Origin: Amylostereum areolatum
Taxonomy: Eukaryota > Basidiomycota > Agaricomycetes > Russulales > Stereaceae
Length of the DNA: 64,000 nucleotides
Direction of reading: 5' to 3'
Assembly (NCBI GenBank): GCA_012932865.1
Contig: SAXG01000003.1
Span: 1,550,001-1,614,000 of the forward strand
Shown: piece by piece, positions 44,066-56,424 of the stretch
How the letters are laid out: each line of letters opens with the position of its first letter
Position numbering within the stretch: position 1 is the stretch's first letter
Position numbers and translations under genes: made by a program
The notes under the pieces: model-generated
The model's database searches: none
What the model was told of the DNA's origin: nothing
Seen by the model: the letters and a program-made list of their open reading frames with translations, nothing else

Positions 44066-46208
44066 ATGTTGGTTCTTTACGAAACAGCTATGGGCTTCTG
44101 CCTGTTCAAAATGACAGATTCCGGAAAACTAACGAGCCCTGATCTGCACAAAGAGTTCGACACGCCCGAGAGCGCGAGTAAACTGTGCGTACGAACTTAC
44201 AAACCCTCACAATAGGATCTTCTGACACCGGAATTGGTGGACACGCTGCGTTTTTGCGACTTTGAATATGAAGGCTGAAGCTCAAAGCCCTCCATCGATT
44301 TACATCCACCGCGACGGCCGTAGAGGAGATCACCGCCATCCAGGAGGGCAAGCTTGGGAAGGGGTTAAAGCAATTTTTGACCGAAGAGGTCGTGGAAAAG
44401 GGCAAGGGCAAGGAGTCTTTGGTGGTTGTGGACTCAAAACTTGGTGCGTACTTTTTTGCCTTTCAAATCTTCGCTCTAACCACGAGGTCAATAGCACGAC
44501 CAATAAACAAAAAACTGGGAATCACCGTTCTGTCGGATGCCGACTCACTGGACCTTTTCCGTGGTATCCGAAGCCAATTGACTGCCCTCCTTGATGGCCT
44601 GGACCCCAAAGATTTGGCCACCATGAGCTTGGGTCTTAGCCATTCTCTGTCCCGGTATGTGTAAAATATCTACGTCTGTTGTACAGAAGTTCTGAACATG
44701 CATTAGGTTTAAACTTAAGTTCTCACCGGACAAGGTCGACACCATGGTCGTTCAAGCAATCGCGCTTCTTGACGACCTCGACTAAAGAGGTCAACATTTA
44801 CGCCATGCGAGTGAAGGTGCGGGAAACTTTGCTCTTTTCCCTAATTCCTGTCCTAATACTTGTCAGGAATGGTACGGGTGGCACTTCCCGGAGATGGCCA
44901 AAATTCTATCGGACAACATTGCGTATGCCAAAGTCGTGAAGCTCATGGGTAAGCTGTTCAGGTTAGCAATGCGAATTCATGTAAACGTGCAACCGTACAG
45001 GCTTCAGAACGAATGCCTCTTCCACGGACTTTGCTTCCATCCTCCCTGAGGACCTGGAAGCAACTATCAAAGCCGCCGCCGAAATCTCCATGGGCACTGA
45101 AATCTCAGACTCTGACATCGCTCATATTAATGCGCTCTGCGACCAAGTCATCTCTATCTCTGCTTATAGGTCACAATTGGCCGAGTACCTCCGCAATCGT
45201 ATGGTTGCAATTGCGCCCAACCTGACTGCTTTGGTTGGCGAGCTCGTAGGCGCGAGGCTTATCAGCCACGCCGGCAGCTTGTTGAGCTTGGCCAAACACC
45301 CGGCCAGCACAATACAAATACTGGGCGCTGAGAAGGCCCTCTTCCGTGCTCTGAAGACGAAGCATGATACACCGAAGTACGGATTGATTTATCATGTACG
45401 TTCTCTTGCTTGCTGGCGTTCTCGCATCCTATTCACATTTTTTCTAGGCCTCTCTTGTTGGCCAAGCTCCCCCCAAATTGAAGGGTAAAGTGAGTAGGAT
45501 GAGTGACTGCCGCTCGCTCATAGAACTCATCGACTGTTTAGATGGCACGCATGGTCGCTACCAAAACAGCCCTTTCTGTCCGTGTCGATGCTCTGACGGA
45601 TGCCGACGGCAAATCCGAACCGACGGCCCCCACGATAGGTGTCGAAAATCGTGCGAAGCTCGAGTCGCGGTTACGTGCATTGGAGTATGAGGGCGATGCC
45701 TCGGGTATCCGTCGGTTCGGGGATGGTGGAAAGCAGCAGTCGCGCTTCGAGATGAAGGGGACTTCACAGACCTACAACACCGCTGCCGATTCGGTGGATT
45801 TAATCCCTACACAGCGCGAACCTATGGAGGCGGCGGTAAAAGCGGTGCTGGATGTGAAGGAGGAGAAAAGGAAAGCGAAGGAGGAGAGGAAGGCGAAGAA
45901 ACGGGCAGAAAGGGCTGCTAAGTCGGAGGCGGAGGATGACGACGAGATGGAGGTGGATGGGGAGGAAAGCAAGAAGGAGACAAAGCGGAAGCGAAGACAG
46001 AGTGAGGCAGCCGGCGAGGAGGTGGAAACAGCTGATGTGACGATGGTAAGGTGTTTATTCTTTGTCTTCGGCGTGTGCTTACTTGTCATCTCAGGAGGAA
46101 GTCGAAACGGAAGAGCAGCGGAAAGCACGGAAGAAGGCGAAAAAAGAGGCGAAGCTCGCCGCTGCATCAAACGGAGAGTCCTCGAAGAAGATAAAGGCCA
46201 AAGCATAG
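44066..46208 (+). CDS. NOP58: Nucleolar protein Nop58 (box C/D snoRNP core)
   Basis: Starts [14 protein letters not shown], the Nop58 signature. The coiled-coil and NOP domain follow: [61 protein letters not shown]. The C-terminus is a long K/E tail ([10 protein letters not shown]). Together with Nop56, Snu13 and fibrillarin it guides rRNA 2'-O-methylation and processing. About eight exons all join in frame, including the GTGCGT intron after S-K-L. Confidence 0.95.
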
Positions 46209-46525
46209 TAGTGTCGGCTTTCGCCACCCTTATAGTATTCGCGTGTATATATTCTTCTCCATTCTTATTACGATCGCCATTTGTATATCCCGAGACTGTG
46301 TGCCGGTGGCCTGGTATAGATTAGTAGGCAGGACAAGAAAAGAACCCCCAAGTTTGTAAGTTATGTCAAGATGCTGCCTTGAATATATCGGCGACCGTGG
46401 ACAAAGTGGTACGACCTGGTTAGACCGACTACGTGAGATTTTGTTTTCCGCTTCCTGGCAGTGAGTTGCCTCGACTCCGCGTCAGACGCATCTCGCTGTC
46501 AACGACGGGGGATACAGACTGTGTT

Positions 46526-47996
46526 ATGTCCTCGAGTCCCATCATCGTGGTCACGGGTGCCAACAAGTTCGTACACAAAGTTTCTTCGTTAGCAAGCGCG
46601 TTACTGACGCGCCCCTCTTTCCAGCGGTATCGGCTTCGGTATCTGTCGTCGTCTCCTCTTTCAGTTGTCCCTCGCGAAACCTACCGATGCTACCCCTAAA
46701 TTCGAACGCTCAGGCGCGGAGAGCCTCCACATACCCTATCCATGCGTCGGCCTAACGTTGATTATGGCGTGCCGAAGCACAGAGAGGGCGGAAGCTGCCA
46801 AGATGGAGCTACTTCAACTCTTCGAAGAGGATGTGTCGCAGAGCGAGCTGCACAAGAAAGACACACAGCATGTGGAGGACTTCCGTCAAAATCTCGAGCT
46901 CAAGATACACAAGCTAGATCTTGCGTCTGTGCAAAGCGTCCTGCATTTCGCGGACGAGCTGAAACAAACGTGCGTCTCCTCACTGGTGCGCAGGCGGTCT
47001 GCTGTAACACGCCGATAGATATCCATATGTCTCCCATCTCATCTGCAATGCCGGTGTCGCCCCATTTCTTTCAATTAACTGGTGGGGCCTCGCAAAACAC
47101 CTTGTCGCGGACTTCATGGGCGCGCTCACCAATCCATCGTACAACGTGCAGGAGGTTGGACTACTCAGCGACGATCACCTGGGCTGGGTTTGGCAATGTA
47201 ACGTATTCGGGCATTATGTGCTGGTGAGCATCCGTCTGTTTAATTCACCTTAGGTCGTCAATTGACATTGAGCCGCAGGCGCGTTCACTGGAGTCTTTGT
47301 TGGCCGCATCCGCGAATGATAGCCGCGGGCCTGCACGCGTCCTCTGGATGTCTTCCCTAGAGGCCCTTCCGAAGCATTTCCGCTCTGATGATTGGCAGTT
47401 AGTGAAGACAAGGGATCCATACCAAGCTTCCAAATATCAGATCGAGCTTGTTGGCGCAGAGCTCGACCGCCGCGCCCTGCAACGACCCTGCCCTCCTGTC
47501 CGACATTTTGTAGTCCATCCGGGTGTTGTTTACACTTCCATTGATGCAAAACTCATCGGTGCATTCCTGCATCGCGTAAAATACTATCTATTCTACTTCG
47601 TGCGTGTCTTCTCTTCTAAGGCTACTTCTATTCTGACGTTCTGGCGCGCCCTAGGTTCGTTTAATCGGCTCTATTCACCACAACATCACCAGTTGGAACG
47701 GGTCCAGTGCCGCGGTGCATGTCGCCTTGGCTTCTCTGGCATACCTACCGATGTTCATGTCACTTTCGACCGGCAAGGTCATCCCCAACAACGAGGTTGA
47801 CGAGCATTCCAGGCAGCCCCCGGACATGACGCGGACCCGGTTCCATGCAGTCACGACAGGGTGGGATACGAATTCCGTCGCTGTTTCCCCTATATGCGGA
47901 TGGCGGGAGCACAGTGAAGAGAGGGTACAATTGGTGGACAAATGTGAAAGTCTCTACCATACGTTCCTCATAGCAGAGAGACGAACAGTGGACTAG
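46526..47996 (+). CDS. ERG27: 3-keto-steroid reductase Erg27
   Basis: An SDR enzyme that reduces the C3 ketone during C4 demethylation of sterols, with Erg25, Erg26 and Erg28 at the ER. Exon 1 holds V-V-T-G-A-N and exon 2 N-G-I-G-F-G-I, together the TGxxxGxG cofactor site. Then follow C-N-A-G-V-A, W-V-W-Q-C-N-V-F-G-H-Y-V-L, W-M-S-S-L-E-A and the catalytic Y-Q-A-S-K-Y-Q. H-P-G-V … and I-G-S-I-H-H-N come before the C-terminal part. The length, about 400 residues, and the large insert after the first strand are typical of fungal Erg27. All introns join in frame. It converges on NUG1. Confidence 0.9.
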
Positions 47997-48238
47997 CACT
48001 CTACAGTATATCTCCCGCTCTCATAGTCTCACTTTCACTCCGAAGTTATACCCCGTAATCATCTATACGTTATAAACCTCGATTAACTGCATGACCCAGG
48101 GTTACTGATCATGAGCAGTTGTTTAATACAAACAGAACATGACTGTGACTAGACGGTGTCACTACCGGAAGAACGCCCCAAAGTTGTATTCGTCTCCGCT
48201 CGCGTCCGGCTTCTTCGCCTTGCCTGGCTGCAGGTGCA

Positions 48239-50532
48239 TTAGGCGACCTTGACAGGCCGTGCTGGCGTCTTTTTGATCGCTGCCTTGGGCTGCTTTTTGA
48301 GCGCAGAAGGGGGCGCGTTGTCGGTTGAAGGGGAAGGCGCAGGTCTAGGCTTGGACTGTGATTTGCTTTTTGGCGCGGCGAAGGCGACTCTTTTGGTAGG
48401 GCGGGGAGCAGGTTCGCGGGTATGTTTGCGTTTGGAGGGGATCGGCACCGGGACTTCGTCTGCGCTCCCCTCCTCGTCTTCTTCCTCGTCATCCTCTTCG
48501 TCATCCTCCGCGACCGACGCGCGTATCTCTACGTCACCATCACCATCTTCGCTGTCCTCGTTGTCGCTCTCGTTGTCCTCCTCTTCCCAAGGCGCATCCA
48601 GGTCAACCACTCGCGTCTCCACGCTGCCGCTCGCAAGTCGGACGATCCCATTTGCCTTGCGCATTTCTTTTCGGGTGGACAATCGTGCAAGGACCGCCTC
48701 GTCCTTTGCGTACAATTCTGCAAGAGACTGCTCGGTCAATTGAGCAGGAGTGGATCCGGAAGAGGGCGCGATGGAAAAGCGGGGAAGTTTTCCGATGCTC
48801 CAGTCGCGCAGAACAAGACGCGATGCAGAGGTTAGGTCGAGCACACCGCCCTAGATAACAGGTCATCTTCAGACCCTATGAACGTAAGAAGGTAGGGAAC
48901 ACTACGAACCTTTTTGACAAACCCAGTCGCCCGCGCAACACCTGAAAGGAAAGCATTGGCATCTCCCTTTGCGAACGCGGGAAGGCTATAAAACAGCATG
49001 AGGTCCTCGGTCTCTGCTCGAGAAACAATATGTTCGACTACACGGGGTAGGTTAGCTAGAGCCTCTTGCGTAGATGATGGGGGGAGGGAAGCGCACCTGC
49101 GAAGGCAGGATCCTTCAGCTTTGCTATCTTGCCCCGGTTCCGGAGGAGAATGTCTGATGCGCGCAGCTTTTCCGAATCCTCTGTCCGCGTAGCATACGAC
49201 GCGTCGGACGAGAGTGCAAGTCCTGGTGTGTCAATGAGAACGACGTTCTGACCGTCGCACTCGAGTTCCACGGAGACTGCGTACGGCGTTGTGCTAGGAC
49301 CTTGGTTAGCAGCGGAGGGAGAGTACACTGGGAGAGTGTGTTTTTTCAACATCGAGTTGATGAAGGCACTCTTGCCAGTCCTTTGAGAGATTGGCAGATT
49401 AACAGTCTGACAATCGACGGCAAGAAAACGGAAAGACGTACGTTCGCCAAACCAACGACGGCGACGGTTAGAGGTCCTAAGCCTGACTTCTCCTGGGCCC
49501 ACCGTCCGAATAACGTTGAGATAGCATCAACGCCCCAAGCATCCGTCGCAGGTTCCTTTCCCTTGGTTTTCTTTTGTGCAGTCGGCGAATCACAGGCAAA
49601 AATGCGGAGGCAGAGCGGAAGGGTAACGTGGGATAGCTTGAGCGCAAATGCGACGCCCAGGCAGCGATGACTTCGCGGGGACATGTGTCTATTGCCCCTC
49701 TCAGCCACGTAAATTCATGAAGCGCAAAAAACGCACCTATTTTGTTGAGCACAAACAGAAGTTTCCTCCCTTCTTTAGCCTTGGCAAGCCCCTCCACCTG
49801 CGAACTACGATATGGCAGCGGGTCGCGTGCGTCCAGGACCTGCACCACGACGTCTGCGCGCTCCAGCACGGACTTCAGGTTCGGTAGGTCAGGGATTGAG
49901 CAGCAGAGGAACTTCATCAGAATACTCTTCCGGCTCTGTCGCAGTGACAGGCCCATTCTTGGCTTTCTTTGCACTTATCCGAGTGCCACTGTTAAGGGTG
50001 ACGACACCATCGAAACCCTGGCTGGATCCCTGACCTCCTGAACCCGCCTCCTCTTCCTCTTCCCCGACCTCCTCTTCGCCTCCTTCAGCACGCGCAGCAG
50101 CCTGTAACTTGAGAGCTTTCTTTTCTTCCTTTCGGCGCTCCTTCTCCTCGGCAGCCTATCCCCGTGATTCATTAGCCTGGCCATCGCATAGTACGCGTAC
50201 CGCGCACCTTCCTCCGCTCTTCCGCGATTTCGGCGAGGATTTGCTCCTTGTAGGGGAAGTTATTGGGAATACCAGGATCCTTGGGGGTTTCTTCGCAAAA
50301 TTGTATGCTTATGAGATTCAAAAGTCGAGGCAGTTGGCAAGCGAACGCACTGGTCTTCCACTGTGGGTTTTTCTTCGCCGCCCTTTTCGCTTTCTTTCTG
50401 CTCTCCGCGACTTTGTGCTGGATCTGCGAACGACGATTGGTCGTACCACGCTTGCTGGTCTCTAGGGATATATTGGTTAATCAAACTGGAACCGGTAAGC
50501 CTGGGGAACGCACTCTTCCTGATCTTGCCCAT
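48239..50532 (-). CDS. NUG1: Nucleolar GTPase Nug1/Grn1 (GNL3 family)
   Basis: Needed for 60S subunit assembly and export. The N-terminus is very basic (M-G-K-I-R-K-K-T-S-K-R; H-K-V-A-E-S-R-K-K-A-K-R-A-A-K-K), joined across a GTGCGT intron. P-G-I-P-N-N-F-P-Y-K follows, then a coiled region. The circularly permuted GTPase has G5/G4 first (D-A-R-D-P-L; N-K-I-D, split by an intron), then G1 (V-G-L-A-N … G-K-S-A-F-I-N) and G3 (D-T-P-G-L-A-L). The C-terminus is acidic, then Lys/Pro-rich. Start at 50532 and stop TAA at 48239. No frame break seen. Confidence 0.9.
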
Positions 50533-51716
50533 GATGGTTGTGGACGAGTAAATATGTGTCACGTGCACGCGGACGGGGAAGATATCTTGAGGCTTGCAGT
50601 TGCAATGTTTTTTAGTAGAAGTGTTTTTCCTGCATTTTCTCTTGACCTGCTCCACTGTCGACAGAAAGTACTTAGCTTGAAGCCGGGGCTCGCACCGGTG
50701 CATGGGCGGCTTACGATCCTTATGAATTGCACCAAACGACTACTTATCTTCTGTATAAGGTCAGCAGCGGAGACTATCTGCCCCCGCTCGCCCTGTGTGA
50801 CGTTAAGTACTCGTCTCTCGTAGATCTAGAACAGAGTCAGAGGACAATCGTTCCGTTTTACGGGAGGAGACGAGACAACCGAGCACTACCCCCCTCCCCC
50901 ACCGGTCGGGTCCAAACCGAAATGTAGGTGAGTGGACTCACGTTCTGCAAACTGATGTCAGACAGGGTCTCTTTCCTAGGATTAGAACCCATCCTTGCAT
51001 CGACCAGGTCTTCGCACAGGACAAGGATAGAGCACTATATAGTACATAACATAGTAAGACGAACTATACATGGGGTAGATGGCTACAATGTGTGATCAGG
51101 GTAAGTGAGCGTGCACTCTACATATCTCTCCAATCTCTGCACACCGTCGTCTAGAGTGTATCAGCTAGTCCAACGGGGGAAATGCCAACCAACGTCCGCT
51201 TGGATGAACTTACCGTATGACACTTGCAGGAATGTTGCGTAAGATAAGGCTTGGCCCCATTCCGACGAGTTCACGCTGATTATATTGCCCTTGCACTGCT
51301 ATTGATTGGATCCTATGGCCACGGATGCCAGAAGCGGCTTGTACTTGGGGAAGAAACGTAGAGTGTTCTACAGGAAACAGGAGCATATCGAACTTGACAA
51401 CTTGTTTTGTGCTATTGTATGGAATCCAGACGGCTTCATGGACGAAAGAAGAAAGAACTTGGACGATGATCGGACTTGAACGGTAGCGAACCACAACATG
51501 CCTCCCCTTGACGACTTGGCCATTGCCCTTGTCTCTTCATCCTGAACGACCAAACCCCTTTGCAGCTGCACAAGAAAACAACACCATTGAGCTACGCGAG
51601 AGATACTCGCACCTCACCAGCGACCGTCATCATAGTCGCGAGCACCGGCACCGCCGCCGCCACCACGGGGACTGCTTCCTCTCGGAGGGCTTCTCGAGTA
51701 GCTGCGGCGGCGACGA
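50533..51716. other. Intergenic stretch without a recognised gene
   Basis: Lies between the NUG1 start and the 3' end of the SR-protein gene. Minus-strand frames at 51,571-51,210 are open but match nothing I know. A weak tRNA-like stretch near 51,530-51,600 was considered and set aside. Confidence 0.4.
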
Positions 51717-52669
51717 CTAGTAGTCGGGAGAGTAGCGGCCGCTACGCGGGGGAGGACTGCGACGATCGCGCCAGCTATCCCGGCTGTCCCTACCGTAAGG
51801 GTCACGATCACGGTCACGGTCGTGGCCTCCTGCGGGGCGGCGGTCGCGGTCGCGGTCACGATGATCGCTACGATGAGAGTCCCTCCCACCACCACCAAGG
51901 TAGGAGTCGCGGTTGCTGGGACGACGATGACCCATGTATTCCCCGGGGGTGGGAGCGTGGGGCCTGTCAGTCACAGAGTAGTCCACACGGATGCGACGGC
52001 CGTTGAGGTCCTGTTGACACGTTAGAAGACTATCGGTACAAGATGATGAAAAGACTTACGAGGCCATTCAACTCGGCGATGCACCTGCCAGCGTCTTCGA
52101 CGGTAGCCATTTTTATGAAGCCAAAGCCACGTGAGCGGTCGGACTGTAAGTTGATGTCAGCCTCAAGGACACACGTAAGCCGGCACGATGATGACGTACC
52201 CTCTGGTCGTACACGATGGTGACCTTCTCCACACGCCCATGCTTGCCAAACTCCTCATCCAAGTCCCGCTCAGTAGTGCGGATGCTCAGACCGAAAACAC
52301 CGAGGACGTTGGTGGGGATTTGGAGCCTGCAGAGAACGTGAGGAGGACGATATGGGGGCGCTTGAGAATGGAACACGGACGATGGGTGCGTGTGGAGGCC
52401 GACGAGGGGGCGGGGATGGACGGCGAGCGCCACCGCGGAAAGGACTATTGTACCCTCCTGGGCTGCGGTAACCCGGGCTACGCGGCGGCGATGCGGGAGC
52501 GGGAACGTCCCCGAGGAGGATCCACAGGGGCATCGCCAGCGGGGGGAGCAGTGGGCGCGTTGTTGTAAGCGTCCGAGTAGGGGTCGACAGCGGGGGCAGC
52601 TTCACTATACTATCGAAAGCGTAAAATATTAGTAGGGAGACAAGGAGGAGAGGACAGACGACGTACCAT
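51717..52669 (-). CDS. SR-type RNA-binding protein, transformer-2-like
   Basis: Exon 1 is only the ATG (52669-52667), followed by a GTACGT intron. Then come an Arg/Ser/Pro-rich N-terminus ([14 protein letters not shown]) and one [19 protein letters not shown] (RNP2), [19 protein letters not shown] (RNP1). A C-terminal R-D-R-D-R-D tail with R-R-S-P-P-P follows. The V-F-G-L-S and Y-D-Q-R features are close to Tra2 splicing regulators. A single extra base near 52,492 breaks the frame between the first RS stretch and S-P-P-R. Confidence 0.78.
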
Positions 52670-52916
52670 GATGGGTATCAGGTCTGTTTTGCGGGCAGAT
52701 GGCGGTTGAAGTTGAAGAGCGTCACGCGGCCCCCAAGAGTACATTCTTCGGCAACTCCCTCCCGTCACTCAGGTGACTTTGAACTTTAACCCTTGTAGTT
52801 CCGGAGGGTAGCCGCGTCAATTTCCACGCTTCTTACAGTTGCTAGGTCACGTGTAGTATTGACGACTCATCGGAACACCAACCACGCTCGACATCGACCA
52901 CGACGGCAAGCAAGAC

Positions 52917-53701
52917 ATGGTACGTCGTCCCGCTGCTCGTCGTTCATACCGTCGCTTACGTTCCTCTCGATATAGGGTATCGACATCGCCAAGCACCACG
53001 TCAAGAAGGGCGTACGGACAGCCCCCGCGAGCGAGGACCCTTACCTCCTCCTCCTTGTGAAGGTGCGTTTGACTTGTAGATCGTGCCAGAATTTCCGTGC
53101 CTCATAAATGAATTTCTAGCTCTACCGCTTCCTCGCTCGCCGTACCGACTCCAAATTCAACAAAGTATGCTTCCGATCGCTGTTTTTGCGTCGAAATACT
53201 GATGGTGCATCGACAGGTCATCCTCCACCGTCTCTTCCTCTCCAAGATCAACCGCCCCCCCGTTTCCCTTTCCCGCATCATCAAGGAGACCACAAACGTC
53301 GATGACCTCTCATCAAAAATCATTGTCCAGGTTGGCACTGTTACCGATGATGTCCGCATCCTCGACATCCCGAAGCTCTCAGTCGCCGCTCTTCGCTTCA
53401 CCCAATCAGCCAAGGAGCGCATCCTGAAGGCCTGGTGGCGAGGTCCTCACCCTTGACCAGCTCGCCACCCGCGCGCCCACCTGGTTCCAACACTGTCCTC
53501 CTCAGAGGCAAGAGGAACACTCGTGAGGCTGTCAAGCACTTTGGTATGGGTCCTCACAAGCACAAGAAGCCCTACACCGTCTCCAAGGGCCGCAAAGTGT
53601 GTTGCCTGACTTCCATCTACTCCAGTCCAGTCTTTAACCATGTTTCTCCTTAGTTCGAGCGCGCGCGTGGTCGCCGAAAGTCCCGTGGCTTCAAGGTTTA
53701 A
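52917..53701 (+). CDS. RPL18: 60S ribosomal protein L18 (eL18), frame broken by two single-base insertions
   Basis: Exon 1 is only ATG, followed by a 57-bp intron; exon 2 starts [11 protein letters not shown]. Later segments: [46 protein letters not shown]. The order and length, about 185 residues, are those of eL18. Extra bases at about 53,432 and 53,481, each making CCTGG, shift the frame around A-G-G-E-V-L-T and P-T-G-S-N. An essential ribosomal gene would not survive this, so a sequence error or an intact second copy is likely. Confidence 0.88.
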
Positions 53702-54023
53702 GCCTCTCAAAAGCGTCGCTCACTCGGTGCACGGGCGGGTCGGTTCAGGTGTCGTTATGCATTATATGGGCCTGTTTTTTATCTGCTATCATTCTTCCCA
53801 TGAATTCAAGCAACTTGTATGCATTACATGACAATGCGTGTAATAATGTCAGCTCTGCACCTGCCCGACATTGCGTGAACGTAGTGATAACCACGGTATG
53901 TATATCGTGAGTACTTGTGTTGAACGTTGAAGAACGTTGAACTATGAACTATGTGTAGCGTAATTCTAACAGTATCTCTATTCGCCCCGGTCTAGTACTT
54001 GAGGACAGTCATTCAAGAAAGAT

Positions 54024-56047
54024 CTATCGCATCCTCCGTCGCGCTTCACGCACTGCAGCATCCACAGGAGGGACCGAGGGCGCGTGCGTACGATCTGCCC
54101 CAGAATGAGTGATCGACGACTGTACCGCGACTCCTGAGGCAGCCTTAACCCTCCTGGTTTGGACTCCCTTAACCCAGGCCCTCCCACCACAGTAAAAGAA
54201 CGTCAAGCAGCCACCGACCATCCACAGCCCGTACCAATTCAGACGTCGCCAGGCTTCCATCGAGTCCTGGAAAGTCCCGAGGGCGAAAGGCGCGGCGACG
54301 AAATTGAGGATCAGAATCGTGGCGAACATGCCCGCGACGTCGTAATCCTTCTTCGTGGACGACGCGGAGACCTCTGGGACTTTCTTGTCCGGTGCCGTGC
54401 CGTTGGTGGACTGCGCGGTGGGCGCCGGGACGACGGGCATGAAGAGAGGCCTCAGGTGGGATCGGCAGAGGCGTCCTGCGGTCTGGACGAAGCCGCCGAA
54501 GAGGAAGGTGATGTAGTACCCGGGGGCGATACCAGTGCTTCAAAAGAGAAACCAATCAGTCCATCGGACGCACATCAACTAGAAGGGAATGGCATTCGAC
54601 GTACCCACAACGCGCTCGTCGCAAACGTGGTCATGGTGCTCCTGAAGCCCGGCTTCCGCCCCTTGGGCGTCACGCGCTTGTACATGCACTCGCGCAGCCA
54701 CACGTTCGTCTTCATATTCCACGAGTCGAGCAAGACCTTGAAGTTGGACGGGAACTCGACCGCGAGCACGTCGATGTTCGCTGCGCCTTCCCAGCGCGTC
54801 CCGCCTCCTGGTGCAAATCCCGTAAAGCCAAAGCCGGTGAGGATCGCCGCGCCCTCGGTGAGCGTCCATACGCCGTAGTATTTGGCGCGTTCAAAAAAGC
54901 CGCAGATTTGGAAGTACGCCACTCTGACGGGATGGGCCTTGCAGTCAGCTTACGATGTTCCTTCGAACGAGCGAGGGGGAAACACACCGGTAGAAAACGT
55001 TGTGCTGGACGAACCAGTCCGCAAGTGTTACACCAAAGTTGAACGTCCCAGAAAATCCGACGAAGAGACCGAGGTAGATGAGCCCGAGCAAGCCCTTCCT
55101 GTACGCGACGCGCTTTCGACCGTCGGGGACCGCGCGGCGGCGAGGTGGAGGTGGCGGCTGATGGGGCTCTATCGGGACCTCGAACAGCGTGCCGTCCACG
55201 AGCGATGTGTACGCCGCGTATTCGATGTAGGGTCCCACGAGTACTCCCGGGAAGTAAAACCTGCACGCATGCAACGTTGTACCGTCAGCCAGAGGGTCCC
55301 CAGACGGACCAGGAATGAGCCTCACGAATAGCCGAGGAACGCGAGGAGGGACGGGTACGTCGTGACGCGCATCTTGAGCTGCCATGTATCCAAGTCCTGT
55401 ACATGATGTGAGCCATGTGAAAGGAGGCGCGGAGGCGCGCAATACGCACCTCGGCTGGGCGACGTCCGTCCCAGACGTTCCATGCAAATGTGGTGAGCTT
55501 CATGACAAGGACCATTTGCGGACCCGTGATCTCCACGGTTTCATAGCTCTGTTTGGAAAACGCGCGGATGACATGGCTGGATGCGAAAGTAAGCGTTGCA
55601 TCGTGTCAAGCAGAAGACGTGCACGTACTTGACCATGAGATGGCTCATTGTCAAACTATATTTCGATTCGTCAATACACACATGGCTTCGTCGCAGAGAA
55701 GGAGCGCACAAGAAGACAATCCACGGCATTCGCGAGCTCTTGACCGTCTTCGCGATGTAGTACGTTGCCAACACATCCCCGAGGAGTTGTGCGAACGCGA
55801 GTTTAAGGTTGAGCACGGGAATGAAATAGAACACGGCAACAGCGACGTTGAAGAGGTGCTTCGCAGCGTGTGCCCAGACAGGGATACGGATGAAGACGCT
55901 GCCTAGCGGATAAGAGGCAAGCAGACATGAGATGAGCTATTACGGTCATCGTTAGCACCGGCGGCTGTACGACAAAGACGAGCGCACCTTGATTTGGTCG
56001 ACGGACGCTCCGACAGATGCAGCCAACGGCTGGAAGAGAAAGTCCAT
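54024..56047 (-). CDS. ALE1: Lysophospholipid acyltransferase Ale1 (MBOAT family)
   Basis: A multi-span ER membrane enzyme that re-acylates lysophospholipids. Starts M-D-F-L-F-Q-P-L-A-A. Recognised parts: F-A-W-N-V-W-D-G-R; L-G-Y-S-F-Y-F-P-G-V-L-V-G-P; F-G-F-T-G; conserved MBOAT Asn in S-W-N-M-K-T-N-V-W-L; R-S-T-M-T-T-F-A-T-S-A-L-W; H then G-I-A-P-G-Y-Y; F-L-F-G-G-F-V-Q-T. The C-terminus ends R-R-R-M-R. The catalytic His codon is the first of its exon (about 54,536), and one extra base right after it shifts the frame. About nine exons. Confidence 0.88.
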
Positions 56048-56424
56048 GGTGGACATGGTGGTGCACGTTCGAAAACGCGATCGTGAAGGGGTGATATATA
56101 TGCGTAGCCGCACGTTTCGGCACGTCGCCCCAACGAAACGACAAAGAGTCCCTAAGACAGGAAGTGCTGCTCATGGTACGGCTTATTGTCCAGACTCTGG
56201 GTTCAGACGCCCTCTCACAAAACGAGTATCTCAGCGTGTCTCAAGATACCAGTGAATGTGCGTGAATTGTCCACATTATTACAATCGCGAAATCCTCAGT
56301 TGTATGTAAGTAGCATATAATGGTAGTACACAGGAGTCCCAAAACGATGGAGGGGAGAAAGCAAGGTCCGGCCTACACAGGCGAAGGCCCCCCCTGCACC
56401 GAATACGTTGGTGGGGAGGGTCCG

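Noticed and set aside
51530..51600. tRNA-like stretch on the minus strand (GTAGCTCAATGG near its start)
   Set aside because: I could not pair a D stem, a 5-bp T stem or a full acceptor stem; it may be a decayed tRNA or SINE piece at best.
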